DNA of 12,533 nt from Akkermansiaceae bacterium UBA1518 (GCA_002323895.1 DCQM01000220.1:1-12533), one strand, 5' to 3'; shown: positions 1 through 8,600, counted from the first letter of the stretch. Numbers and translations are program-made. The notes: a model not told the origin generated them from the letters alone.

Positions 1-1235
1 CGTTGCCTCAAATCGAGACCATTAGGTTTGATGACATGGGCTCGATCAATTTCTTCGTAGCCTTCCTTTGAGAGATTAGCGATGACCAGATCCCCCTTTT
101 CGGTAAAGAGAAAATAACGGTCCTCATGAGGAGTAACAAAAACAGTCCCCCAGCGAACAGGCTTCTCAAGCGCGATCGGTTTGAGAGATTCCCAAACCCG
201 TTTTCCAGACAGCGCTTCCATACAACGAAATTCTCCATAGCTACAGGCTCCGAAAAGATGTCCGTCGCGTAGCACCGGTGTGTTCATAATCCCATGCAGA
301 TGGGTCGTCTTTCTCTCGCTTGCGCGTTCTGTGCGATATACGATATCCGGAGTTGACTCATCTTCCTTTAGCTTGAGAAGCGTCGATCCATTGTAAAAAC
401 TGCTCAAGAAAAGATGATCATCATCAATCATCTGCGGAGTTGTAATGGTAAGCCCATAGCGAATTTTCCACGGCACCCTCCAATAGATTTTTCCGTTTGA
501 GGGATCGAGCGCGTTAATTGCTTCAGGATGCCAAATTAGGAGAAGATCACGTCCCTTATGTTTAACAATACAGGGCGGGCAATAGCCGGGCTGCTTTGCC
601 GAAAGAGATCTCCAAATCTCTTTTCCAGATACTTTATTGAAAGCCACCGCAGTCGTTCCATCACCGCTTGCAAGGCAGATCAAAAGATCACCGTGCACAA
701 GCGGTGAAGCGGCAAATCCCCAAGTCTGGGTTTTTACGCCAAACAGTTCTTTGAAATCGTGAGCCCATTTCTTTGAGCCATTCTCGGTCGCACGGCAGAT
801 GAGATTACCCTCTCCGCCAAAAGTGTAAACGCGGTCGCCATCGACGAGGGGAGTCACTCGGGGCCCCGCTGAATAAGACATGGTGTAAGGACAATCATAG
901 GCTTTCTCCCAAATCACTTTCCCAGTGACTGCGTTGAGACAGAGAAGCCGCTCGTTTCCCTGCTTCTCTCCAGTTCGTGCTCCCTTTGCCTTTGCTTCTT
1001 GAGTATCAAGAGCCTTACGATCCATCAAAAAAACACGATCTCCAGCGACTGATGGCCCTGCGTATCCACGATTGACAGGAGTTCTCCAAAGGACCTTCGG
1101 CCCACCAACTGGAAATTTATCAATAATCCCCGTCTCTCGCCAAACACCATCATGCTCCGGCCCAAACCACTGTGGCCAATCATCAGCAAAAGCGGAGGAC
1201 AAAAGAAAACTAAGGAGAAGGGAGGTCAATTTCAT
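1..1235 (-). CDS. PQQ-like beta-propeller repeat protein, C-terminus beyond window
   Basis: An exported seven- or eight-bladed propeller of the PQQ-like family, widespread in Verrucomicrobiota and Planctomycetota; its ligand is unknown. The frame is open from the ATG at 1235 to the left edge (411 residues seen); relatives suggest only a few dozen residues are missing. Residues 1-17 form a Sec signal peptide (LLLSFLLSSAFA, then DD). The family opening WPQWFGP follows at 20-26, with Phe where Arg is usual. PQQ-like strands ending in a Gly-x-x-x-Trp-like pattern lie near 97-109 (CLNAVTGKVIWEK), 144-157, 196-208, 238-252 and 338-348. The stretch WHPEAINALDP (235-245) and SSFYNGSTLLKL (278-289) are typical of the subfamily. 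There is no haem motif or dehydrogenase active site, so a quinoprotein enzyme is unlikely. CPPC (219-222) is a possible disulfide. It is the last visible operon gene, 77 bases after the transporter. No Shine-Dalgarno precedes the ATG, which is placed by the signal peptide. Confidence 0.9.
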   Translation of the reverse strand, partial: MKLTSLLLSFLLSSAFADDWPQWFGPEHDGVWRETGIIDKFPVGGPKVLWRTPVNRGYAGPSVAGDRVFLMDRKALDTQEAKAKGARTGEKQGNERLLCLNAVTGKVIWEKAYDCPYTMSYSAGPRVTPLVDGDRVYTFGGEGNLICRATENGSKKWAHDFKELFGVKTQTWGFAASPLVHGDLLICLASGDGTTAVAFNKVSGKEIWRSLSAKQPGYCPPCIVKHKGRDLLLIWHPEAINALDPSNGKIYWRVPWKIRYGLTITTPQMIDDDHLFLSSFYNGSTLLKLKEDESTPDIVYRTERASERKTTHLHGIMNTPVLRDGHLFGACSYGEFRCMEALSGKRVWESLKPIALEKPVRWGTVFVTPHEDRYFLFTEKGDLVIANLSKEGYEEIDRAHVIKPNGLDLRQ

Positions 1236-1241
1236 GAGAGT

Positions 1242-1290
1242 AAAAAATCGTTAAAGCTAGGTCAGTCAATCAGGCAATGATTCCTCTGAC
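1242..1290 (-). other. interrupted hairpin plus T-run in the transporter/PQQ-protein gap
   Basis: In the 77-base gap between the transporter and the PQQ-like gene, the minus strand reads GTCAG-AGG-AATCA-TTGCC-TGATT-GA-CTGAC (1290-1261). This is two stacked 5-bp stems with a small internal loop. A run of six T follows 13 bases later (1247-1242), just before the ATG. The T-run is too far from the stem for a standard intrinsic terminator, so an attenuator, processing site or chance structure are all possible. The same gap has TTGACT (1270-1265), a fair -35 match, but no good -10 at the right distance. The functional reading is weak. Confidence 0.25.
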
Positions 1291-1312
1291 AACTATCCCC
1301 GTAATTTTTACC

Positions 1313-2197
1313 TCAATGCATCGCAACCACCAATGAACCGACAATCGCAAGCAAGACCCCGGCGATCTTCCGTGCCGTAAACTTTTCTTTTAAGATGAGA
1401 TACGCCAATAACACGATGAAGACCGTTGAAAGCTGATTGAAAATAGCCGCCCGGCCTGCGTTCAAGTGCTTGAATCCAGCAACCCAAAATAGGGTCGCTA
1501 GAAATGGTCCGAGAATCGACATTGGAATCATAAACTTCCAAGTCTCCCGCGTCCGAAAACCAAGAAACAAATGCCTTAACTTTTTTCTCCCTCCCAAAGC
1601 CCCCCAGAAAAGCATCACAACTCCCGCGACTACGAATCGGAAAGTTGAAACCCAAACTAAAGAGTGCTCCCGAAAGAGATCCCGCACCATCAAAATACCG
1701 ATCGCCATAATAATGTGCGCACCAGCTGCCAGAAGAATTCCTATCCAGAGATCTTTCGGCTTCTTAATTTCGACCGTTCGCGTAGCACCAACAAAAACTC
1801 CCGACACCACAAGTGCTCCACCCATCATTTCCCAAGCGCTCAGATGCTCCCCAAACATCACCAAGCCAACCAGCGCAATCACCGGTGAATACACACAGTC
1901 CGCCAAAGCTTGCAAACTCGCACCCAGACGATTCAAAGCCGATGCAATCATGGTGTCCGCCAGCGTGATTCCCAACACCGCACTCACCACAAGCCGCAGA
2001 TAATCCTGACTAGATAAATCCAGAACCCATGGGCTCCCTTCCCACAAGAGGGTTCCCATCAAAAGCAAGACCGCGACCCAGATCTTAAAAAAAGTGAGTG
2101 GCAGTGGGGGAACCTTCAACCCCGACACCCGCATCAGGATCACTGCCACCGACCAAAACAATGCCGAAGCCACCGCGCAAATATCCCCAAACGACAT
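1313..2197 (-). CDS. EamA/DMT-family transporter, ten membrane helices
   Basis: An inner-membrane permease of the drug/metabolite transporter superfamily. Relatives export amino acids, nucleosides or metabolites; the substrate cannot be read here. The 294 residues form two EamA repeats, about 3-138 and 150-292, the usual full length of this family. Each repeat ends in the characteristic helix pair: CVYSPVIALVGLVMFGEHLS with WEMMGGALVVSGV (101-134), and STVFIVLLAYLILKEKF with KIAGVLLAIVGSLV (257-290). Basic loops (KKPK 145-148, GGRKKLRH 202-209) separate helices. It is preceded by DUF1501 with a 55-base gap and followed by the PQQ-like gene. ATG 2197 is the only start in this frame after the stop at 2218-2216, but it lacks a Shine-Dalgarno; the good ones upstream serve ATGs in other frames. 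AGA AAA AAG (1588-1580, residues 204-206) is an in-phase slippery heptamer; the -1 frame stays open until 1308. A transporter is an unexpected partner for PSCyt2/DUF1501 genes. Confidence 0.92.
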   Translation of the reverse strand: MSFGDICAVASALFWSVAVILMRVSGLKVPPLPLTFFKIWVAVLLLMGTLLWEGSPWVLDLSSQDYLRLVVSAVLGITLADTMIASALNRLGASLQALADCVYSPVIALVGLVMFGEHLSAWEMMGGALVVSGVFVGATRTVEIKKPKDLWIGILLAAGAHIIMAIGILMVRDLFREHSLVWVSTFRFVVAGVVMLFWGALGGRKKLRHLFLGFRTRETWKFMIPMSILGPFLATLFWVAGFKHLNAGRAAIFNQLSTVFIVLLAYLILKEKFTARKIAGVLLAIVGSLVVAMH

Positions 2198-2225
2198 GCG
2201 CGGAGCATGTCCAGATTACCTCCAT
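2085..2225 (-). other. possible 46-codon leader ORF overlapping the transporter start
   Basis: The best Shine-Dalgarno noticed in the window, GGAGGG (2237-2232), lies 6 bases upstream of ATG 2225. That ATG opens a 46-codon frame ending at TAA 2087-2085. It overlaps the transporter start (2197) in a different frame. A second ATG at 2208, with GGAGG 10 bases upstream, opens a 22-codon frame. Neither peptide resembles anything I know. This may be translational coupling, a leader that limits transporter synthesis, or chance. It has not been counted as a gene. Confidence 0.18.
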
Positions 2226-2252
2226 AATCAACCCTCCATCGAAGCGCTAATA

Positions 2253-3641
2253 TCACGCGAGGATTTCATGGACCACCTTTCCCTCGACATCCGTTAGCCT
2301 GAAATCGCGCCCGGCGTAGCGATAGGTGAATTCCTCGTGGTCGATTCCCATCAAGTGGAGAATCGTCGCGTGAAGATCATGAAAGTGAACAGGCTTGTCT
2401 TCTGCATAGTAGCCATAGTCGTCGGTTGAACCATAAACCGTCCCTGGCTTTATCCCTCCTCCAGCCATAAACATGGTGAAGCCGTGAGGATTATGATCGC
2501 GGCCATCGTTCCCCTGCGCGGTTGGTGTCCGGCCAAATTCCCCTCCCCAAAGCACAAGCGTCTCATCAAGAAGACCCCGTTGTTTTAAATCCGAGATCAG
2601 TCCGGCAACTGGCTTGTCCATCTCTTTACTAAGCTTCTCGTGTTCCTTTTTTAAGTTTCCGTGGGAGTCCCAGTATCTGTGGGAAGCCTGAACGAATCGC
2701 ACCCCAGCTTCGCTAAAGCGACGCGCCATAAGGCATTGCTCACCAAAGGACTTGGTCGGTTCAACATCCACCCCATACAGCTTCTTGATATGATCCGGCT
2801 CACTGGAAATATCCTGAACTCCAGGCACCTCCATTTGCATTTTGAAAGCCAATTCATACGAGGCAATTCGTGATTCGAGTTCGCTATCGACTCCACGTTG
2901 AGCAAGATGATCCCGATTAAAAGACGCCAATAAATCCAACTCCTTCCGCTGCTTCCCGCGATCCTGCAACGGATTATCGATGAAGGGGACTTTCATCCCG
3001 CCGCTTTTCCCACCTATTCTCGTTCCACTATATTTTGCAGGGAGAAAAGCAGAAGACCAGGCGCCAGCTCCTCCGTGACTGCCGCTGGGATTGATTGTAA
3101 TGAAGCCGGGGAGATTATCGTTTTCCGAGCCAAGACCGTAATTGATCCACGATCCCATCGAAGGTCGAGTGAAGGTATCTGAGCCCGTGTGCAATTCTAA
3201 TAAAGCACCGCCATGACGAGAGTTCGAACCATACATCGATCTTACAAAACAAAGATCATCTGTAAGAGACGCGATATGCGGAAGTAGCTCGCTGACCTGC
3301 GCGCCACTTTCACCATGCTGCGCGCAAGACCAAGGAGATTTTAAAAGAAGATTTTTTGATTTATGTGAGGTAATCCTAGGGACTTTGAGCGGGAAGGGCT
3401 TCCCATTATCCCGCACCAGAAGCGGCTTGGGATCGAATAAATCAACGGTCGATGGACCGCCGTGCATAAAGAGAAAGATCACGCGCTTAGCAGTGCCAGG
3501 TAACGAAGGCGCTTTCGCCTCTCCCCCTGCTTCCCGGGCCAACATCGCCTGCAAGGCGATCGCTCCGAACCCTGTTCCGGCGCTCTGCAACATTTCCCGA
3601 CGGGAAAGTGGCAACCCCGAACGATGACGACATAAACTCAT
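2253..3641 (-). CDS. DUF1501 family protein, Tat-exported, alkaline-phosphatase-like fold
   Basis: A member of DUF1501, a family grouped with alkaline phosphatases and sulfatases but with no proven substrate. At 462 residues it is complete. A twin-arginine leader opens it: SRREMLQ at 13-19, then the hydrophobic AGTGFGAIALQAMLA. It is therefore probably exported folded, as expected for a metal-loaded enzyme. Family blocks follow in order: FLFMHGGPSTVDLFDPKP (56-73), LHTGSDTFTRPSMGSWINYGLGSEN (150-174), WDSH (324-327), WGGEFGRTP (365-373), GRDHNPHGF (380-388), HFHDLHATILHLMG (419-432) and YRYAGRDFRLTD (440-451). The conserved Asp, Glu and His in these blocks are likely metal ligands, by analogy. 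Its ATG lies 6 bases after the stop of the PSCyt2-PSD1 gene, so translation is probably coupled; no Shine-Dalgarno is visible. TTA AAA AAG (2654-2646) is a slippery heptamer, with a -1 stop at 2631-2629. Confidence 0.95.
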   Translation of the reverse strand: MSLCRHRSGLPLSRREMLQSAGTGFGAIALQAMLAREAGGEAKAPSLPGTAKRVIFLFMHGGPSTVDLFDPKPLLVRDNGKPFPLKVPRITSHKSKNLLLKSPWSCAQHGESGAQVSELLPHIASLTDDLCFVRSMYGSNSRHGGALLELHTGSDTFTRPSMGSWINYGLGSENDNLPGFITINPSGSHGGAGAWSSAFLPAKYSGTRIGGKSGGMKVPFIDNPLQDRGKQRKELDLLASFNRDHLAQRGVDSELESRIASYELAFKMQMEVPGVQDISSEPDHIKKLYGVDVEPTKSFGEQCLMARRFSEAGVRFVQASHRYWDSHGNLKKEHEKLSKEMDKPVAGLISDLKQRGLLDETLVLWGGEFGRTPTAQGNDGRDHNPHGFTMFMAGGGIKPGTVYGSTDDYGYYAEDKPVHFHDLHATILHLMGIDHEEFTYRYAGRDFRLTDVEGKVVHEILA

Positions 3642-3647
3642 AATGTT

Positions 3648-5576
3648 TTAATCCATATACAAAAATTCGTTACTCGATAAAAGAACTCTCGCAAAAGCAG
3701 CCAGCGCCCCTTTTTCGTCGCCATATTTTTCAACAAAAGCATTACCTCGAGCGGTCTCATCTTTTGTAGGGTCACGGCCCAAAACATGTTTGATCATCCA
3801 TGCTGATCGATGCTTGGTCGCTTTTGAGATGACCAGTTCAGCCAAAGCCTTAGACGACGCGTGCATCAGCTCGCTATTCATTAAAAACAGCGCCTGCCCC
3901 GCAACCGTGGAGGTCCGACGGTTGCCATTTGATACCGCCGGATCAGCTGTATCAAAAGCCTTTTGACCATCATAGCCCGAGCTCCGGTAAACCGGCAAAT
4001 AGACCGTCCGTCTCGGAATCATTGAGTGCGCCGTGAGCTTTCCCTGATCGGCATACTTGTTCGGTTGCACCACCAACATTGAGCCTCCCATGTCCAAGTC
4101 GAGCCGATCCGCTTTCATGAGAATGCTATCGCGAATCACCTCCGCTTCGACCCGTCGACGTTGCCAACGTGCGAAAAGTTTGTTCTCCGGGTCATATTCC
4201 AATACGGCCACGTCTGCTTTTGCCGACTGGCGGTAAGTTGCCGAATTCATCATGAGTCGATGCATTGATTTCACCGACCACCCTGACTCTACAAACTTCC
4301 GAGCTAAATGATCTAGTAACTCAGGATGAGTTGGCTTTTCCCCCAGCCCGCCAAAGTTATCCGGAGTCGGGACGATTCCGCGCCCAAAGTGCCAACGCCA
4401 AAGACGATTCACGATCACCCGGGCTGTCAGAGGATTTTCAGCAGAGGCAATCCATCGCGCCAGTTCCAATCGGCCGCTTTGCTTTTCTGGCATAACGACC
4501 TTTTTCCCTTCCGTCCAAGCTGCTGGCACCCCGCGCGGTACTTCTTCACCCAAGGTCAAATAATCACCCCGTAAATGGACTTTCACATCTTGCGTGGGAT
4601 ACTCCGTCACACCCATCGCTTTGAAAGGCATCGGAAGATCTTTTTTCAAAGTCGTAATTTCCTCAGCGAGCTTCTCTTTCTTATCCTTCGGAGTTTCCTT
4701 TTTTTTCTGCTCTCCCTCAAGCCGCCTCACCTCCTGCCATCTTTTTTGATGTTCTTCCTCCGTCAGATCGTGCTCATGAAACTCAGCCACTACCGAGTAC
4801 TTCGTGAGCGTCTTCGTAGACATAAAGATTCCTGCAAGCCCGTAATAATCCTTAATAGAAATAGGGTCGATCTTATGATCATGGCAACGTGCACAACCGA
4901 TCGTCATTCCTAAAAAAGCGCGCCCCATCGTATCCATTTGTTCGTCAATAATATCGCGCCGCATTTTGTCCGGATCGTCACAAGCCAACATTTTAGGACC
5001 TACCGAAAGAAAGCCGAGCCCCACTGTTTGCTCCCGCTTTTGAGCAAGATCCTTCGCCGGCAACAAATCCCCCGCCAACTGTTCGACCATAAATCGATCG
5101 AATGGCTTATCCTTATTAAAGGAGCGGATAACATAATCCCGGTATCGCCATGCGGACGGATGGGCAATATCTTCGTCCATTCCGTTAGTATCCGCATAAC
5201 GGGCGACATCAAGCCAATGCCGGCCCCATCGCTCGCCGTATCTCGGTGATTTTAAAAGGTCATCAATCAATCGCGCCCAAGCATCAGGGCGCTCATCTTT
5301 TAGGAAGGCCTCGATCTGACCAATCGAGGGAGGCAGCCCGTGTAAATCAAGGTAAGCTCGCCTTATCAGGGTTCGCTTTCCAGCGAGCCTGGTGGGGAGA
5401 TAATCCCGCTTCTCAATCTCGGCCAAGACGAAGAAGTCCATCTCTTCCCGAGTCCAATCTGTAGTATCCACCTTGGGGAGCTCGGGATTTTCAACTGGAA
5501 CATACGCCCAGTCCGCCTCGGTTCCCAATAGAGGACCGATTAACAAACCGAGAAACCTGATGATTCGTCCAAACAC
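3648..5576 (-). CDS. PSCyt2-PSD1 (DUF1549-DUF1553) protein lacking the N-terminal cytochrome domain
   Basis: A planctomycete-type cytochrome-like protein of unknown function, expected outside the cytoplasm. Its 642 residues hold PSCyt2 at about 40-250 with RWGRHWLDVARYADTNG (116-132), EQLAGDLLP (165-173) and IGCARCHDHKIDPI (226-239). The CxxCH at 228-232 could bind haem c. A charged, probably coiled-coil linker spans about 270-315. PSD1 follows at about 366-620 with ENPLTARVIVNRLWRWHFGRGIV (380-402), THPELLDHLA (416-425) and RRRVEAEVIRDSIL (473-486). Many relatives carry an extra haem domain (PSCyt1) in front; here only a short weak leader (residues 5-18) precedes PSCyt2. The start is GTG 5576: an in-frame stop at 5588-5586 leaves no upstream ATG. 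A 57-base gap separates it from the FG-GAP gene, including a weak ATCAAT/ATTGAT inverted repeat at 5610-5632. DUF1501 follows after 6 bases. A slippery A-run lies in the linker. Confidence 0.94.
   Translation of the reverse strand: MFGRIIRFLGLLIGPLLGTEADWAYVPVENPELPKVDTTDWTREEMDFFVLAEIEKRDYLPTRLAGKRTLIRRAYLDLHGLPPSIGQIEAFLKDERPDAWARLIDDLLKSPRYGERWGRHWLDVARYADTNGMDEDIAHPSAWRYRDYVIRSFNKDKPFDRFMVEQLAGDLLPAKDLAQKREQTVGLGFLSVGPKMLACDDPDKMRRDIIDEQMDTMGRAFLGMTIGCARCHDHKIDPISIKDYYGLAGIFMSTKTLTKYSVVAEFHEHDLTEEEHQKRWQEVRRLEGEQKKKETPKDKKEKLAEEITTLKKDLPMPFKAMGVTEYPTQDVKVHLRGDYLTLGEEVPRGVPAAWTEGKKVVMPEKQSGRLELARWIASAENPLTARVIVNRLWRWHFGRGIVPTPDNFGGLGEKPTHPELLDHLARKFVESGWSVKSMHRLMMNSATYRQSAKADVAVLEYDPENKLFARWQRRRVEAEVIRDSILMKADRLDLDMGGSMLVVQPNKYADQGKLTAHSMIPRRTVYLPVYRSSGYDGQKAFDTADPAVSNGNRRTSTVAGQALFLMNSELMHASSKALAELVISKATKHRSAWMIKHVLGRDPTKDETARGNAFVEKYGDEKGALAAFARVLLSSNEFLYMD
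4681..4717 (-). other. candidate dnaX-like -1 frameshift site in the PSCyt2-PSD1 gene
   Basis: On the coding strand AGGGAG (4717-4712) is followed after 7 bases by A AAA AAG (4704-4698), itself part of an A8 run (4706-4699). The heptamer is in the correct phase: codons AAA AAA AAG, Lys 291-293. A slip to -1 adds Gly-Asn-Ser-Glu-Gly and stops at TAA (4683-4681). The product would be about 298 residues: PSCyt2 and part of the linker, without PSD1. The order of Shine-Dalgarno-like element, heptamer and early -1 stop matches the logic of E. coli dnaX. I found no convincing downstream stem-loop. The A-run also encodes a Lys-rich linker, so composition alone may explain it. Confidence 0.3.
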
Positions 5577-5633
5577 TTCAGAATTTTACTGTATTTCCGA
5601 ATCCTGTCTATCAATCGAATCGGCGTATTGATT

Positions 5634-8600
5634 TCAATGACCACGTGAAATCGACATGGTATCGCGAGTCACTTGTGCCGAAGTAGTCTCACCATCCGAC
5701 CACCTCACTGAGATCGATTTGGCAGACTCGCCAATCGGAATGGTGAATTGCGGGGAACTCGATGACTGGGAAAGATACGAACCACCTGCCGAAATTTCAC
5801 GAATGAATGTTTTTCCACTTTCGAGCGTCACTTTAACGAGCGCCCCTATTGTCAAGACCGGTAGCGCCTTTAGTTCGACAGTCAAACTTCGTGCTCCTGG
5901 TGGAGGAACTGATTCAAAGACCTGCATCGCCGCATCATTATTCGCAACAAGAAGATCCGGCCAACGATCGCTATTCACATCGGCAAGCGCCACACCTTTG
6001 GCATCACCCGCAGCGATGATACCACTCCGGTCCGCGCGAATCGCTTCGAAGAAACCATCGCCGAGCCCCTTTAAAAGCGCGCCCGTTCCCCCATCCATCC
6101 GGCCAGTTTCCACCTGTGGGGCAAAGGAATTTTGCGCCAAAAAGACATCGAGATTTCCATCGCCATCAAAGTCACTCACTGCCATTCCAAAAACCGGAGC
6201 AACCTGCGCTATCGCAGGCAGTGATCGGAACTCAAAAATTCCCTGACCTGAATTGATCAGCAGCCCACTTTCTAGCGTATTAACCTCGTAACGATCTGCC
6301 TTATCTAAGCCGCCTGAATACAAATCGAAAAGCGTTGCCGAGGCAAAGTCGTGGAACTTGGGAGTCTTTTTCCTCAAAAAAGGCATGGCATTGCTGGAAC
6401 AACTTAATCCACGAATCGGATAGCACTTTCCTTTCTCCATCTCGGCTTCAAGAATCCGCTTTCTCCCACTGCCATCGACATCACCATAGTAAAGAAGCGC
6501 TGGAGTTTCATACTTAGTGTTCAGTCCGTTGTTTCCAACCACGTAGTCGAAGTCGCCATCACCATCAAAATCTCCTCCAACGATGCTGTTCCACCATCCG
6601 GCGCGGTCCGTAAGTCCAGCTTTTTGAGTATCCTCAATCAATTCACCTTTATTGTTTCGGAAAAGAGCAATCGCTCCCCATTCTCGCGTTACAAGCAAAT
6701 CCAACCAGCCATCGCCATCGACATCAGTCCATAAGGCCGAAGTTACCAACCCTCCAAACCGTCCCGCAGCCACATCAACAAACTTCTTCCCTCCGTCGTT
6801 CTGAAGGAGTTCGCTTTGCGGCGACTCGGGATAGGAACCGGGAACCAATCGGGCTCCTACAAAGAGGTCCAAATCACCATCTCGATCATAGTCTGCGGCA
6901 CACGCCACCGAGCCACTTTTGGCACTTCCCGGCAACATTCCAAGAGGGGCCTTTTGAAACTCGCCTGAACCCGAATTTAAATAAAGGCGATCTCGATAAA
7001 CCTTCTGTCCTAGATCACCTTCGACCCCTCCACTCACTACAAAGAGATCCAGATCTCCATCGTTATCTGCATCGAAAAAAAGAGGGGCCATATCCTCACT
7101 CGCAGCATCCACCGCAAGCACCTTAGTCTCCAGCGCGGAGAAAGTTGACCGGCCACTGCCATCGGTTTGTTGGTAAAGTTTTCCTTCCTGCCCTGCCGGA
7201 TGCGAAACATAGAGATCCTCTCGGCCATCACTATTGAGGTCACCCACTGCAATTCCGGGCCCCATCTGCGAATGCATCGAGGGCAATAGGGGTTGCCGAC
7301 TAAAATCGTTGAAAATATCCTCGGTGGGTCTCACCCGCGAGAGCATCCTCGACTCAGTGAATAGAGTCTTTGCCTCCTTCTTTTTTCGGGGTGGGAGATT
7401 CTCGGGTTGCTCAATCACATAACGCATTCCGGCAGCCAAGTTTTCGAGGATTTGTCGTCCTCCATCTGGCCAGTCGATGACGACTCGATTTACCTTATTC
7501 GCCTCGCCCAGACCAAAGTGCAGCAAAGTATCATTACTAGACATGAAACCCCGCGATGCCGTTACGGTTCGCATTAAGACAGATGGCTCGCTCGAAATTT
7601 CAACTCGCACCACCGCACCGAGAGCAGAGTAATTTCTCCCGGCACCGCGTAGGTCCAGAGTCAATCGCTCACCCTTCTCCTGCCCGTTTCGATAAACCCC
7701 AGGTGCCCCACCAAAATTATTGACCACCAAATCAAGGTCTCCGTCTCCATCAAGATCACCCAAGGCCGCTCCATAACTGACCGCTTTCACATCGAGCCCC
7801 CATTCACGACCCACGTCACTAAACTTTAAGTCGCCATCATTTCGGAAGGCCCAATTTTTCAAAGCCAGTGGTTCCTTATCATCCCAAAAAGCTCGCCCCG
7901 CGGCGCTTCCTTTGCCAAGAATTAAGGCCTCCTCCTGGTTCCGTAAATCACTGTTAAACCAATCCCGGCTCATGCCAGTGGAGATGAAAACATCCTCCCT
8001 TCCGTCACAGTCAAGGTCGCCAAATTTGATTGCCCAAGTCCAATCAGTTGCCGCTAACCCAGTCTGAAAAGCAATCTCATTAAAGCGACCGGTCCCCGTA
8101 TTGAGATAAACCGCATTTCGCATGTATTGAGCTGGAATTGGCCAATTGAGAAACCAGGAATCACTGTCCTTCCCAGTCATATTTCCCATCGACATCTTTT
8201 CTTTGTAATGGTCGCTACCAGCCATGTCTGAAGCCATGTAGTCAAAAAGCCCGTCATTATTTATGTCGGCCACATCCGACCCCATTGAAAACCAAGGAGT
8301 GTGGGGCAAAGCTCTAGGAGCAACATCTTCAAAAGTACCGTCCCCCTTGTTACGGTAAAGGTGATCAGCTCCATAAAAATCATTAGCGACGTAGAGATCG
8401 GGCCATCCGTCGGCATCGTAGTCCCACCAAGTCGCAGACAGGCCATATTCAGATTCGCGGACGCCGGCCTCTTTTCCCACTTCAACAAACTTCCCACCAT
8501 CGTTTCGATAGAGCCTGTCGAATTGTCCCGAGGCGATTTGCTTGTAGCCGCCGGGCGATTTAATCAACCCCGCATATTGTTGCATCTCTTCGGGTAGAAT

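Noticed and set aside
411..431. GATGATCATC palindrome and GAT repeats in the PQQ-like gene
   Set aside because: Explained by consecutive Asp codons (Ile-Asp-Asp-Asp-His); no reason to call it an operator.
1308..1655. 115-codon minus-strand frame overlapping the transporter 3' end
   Set aside because: It is the -1 frame of the transporter, recognisable to no family. It is mentioned only because the heptamer at 1586-1580 would lead into it.
1437..2003. 188-codon plus-strand frame opposite the transporter
   Set aside because: Basic, Thr/Ala-rich product typical of the complement of a membrane-helix gene; the minus strand is a full-length EamA protein.
5610..5632. ATCAAT/ATTGAT inverted repeat after the FG-GAP gene as a terminator
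   Set aside because: The stem is short and AT-only, with an 11-base loop and no T-run; the next operon gene follows at once.
5656..6246. 196-codon open frame on the plus strand opposite the FG-GAP gene
   Set aside because: It is Ser/Pro/Thr-rich, resembles no family, and lies wholly opposite a strong coding region whose repeats explain the open frame.
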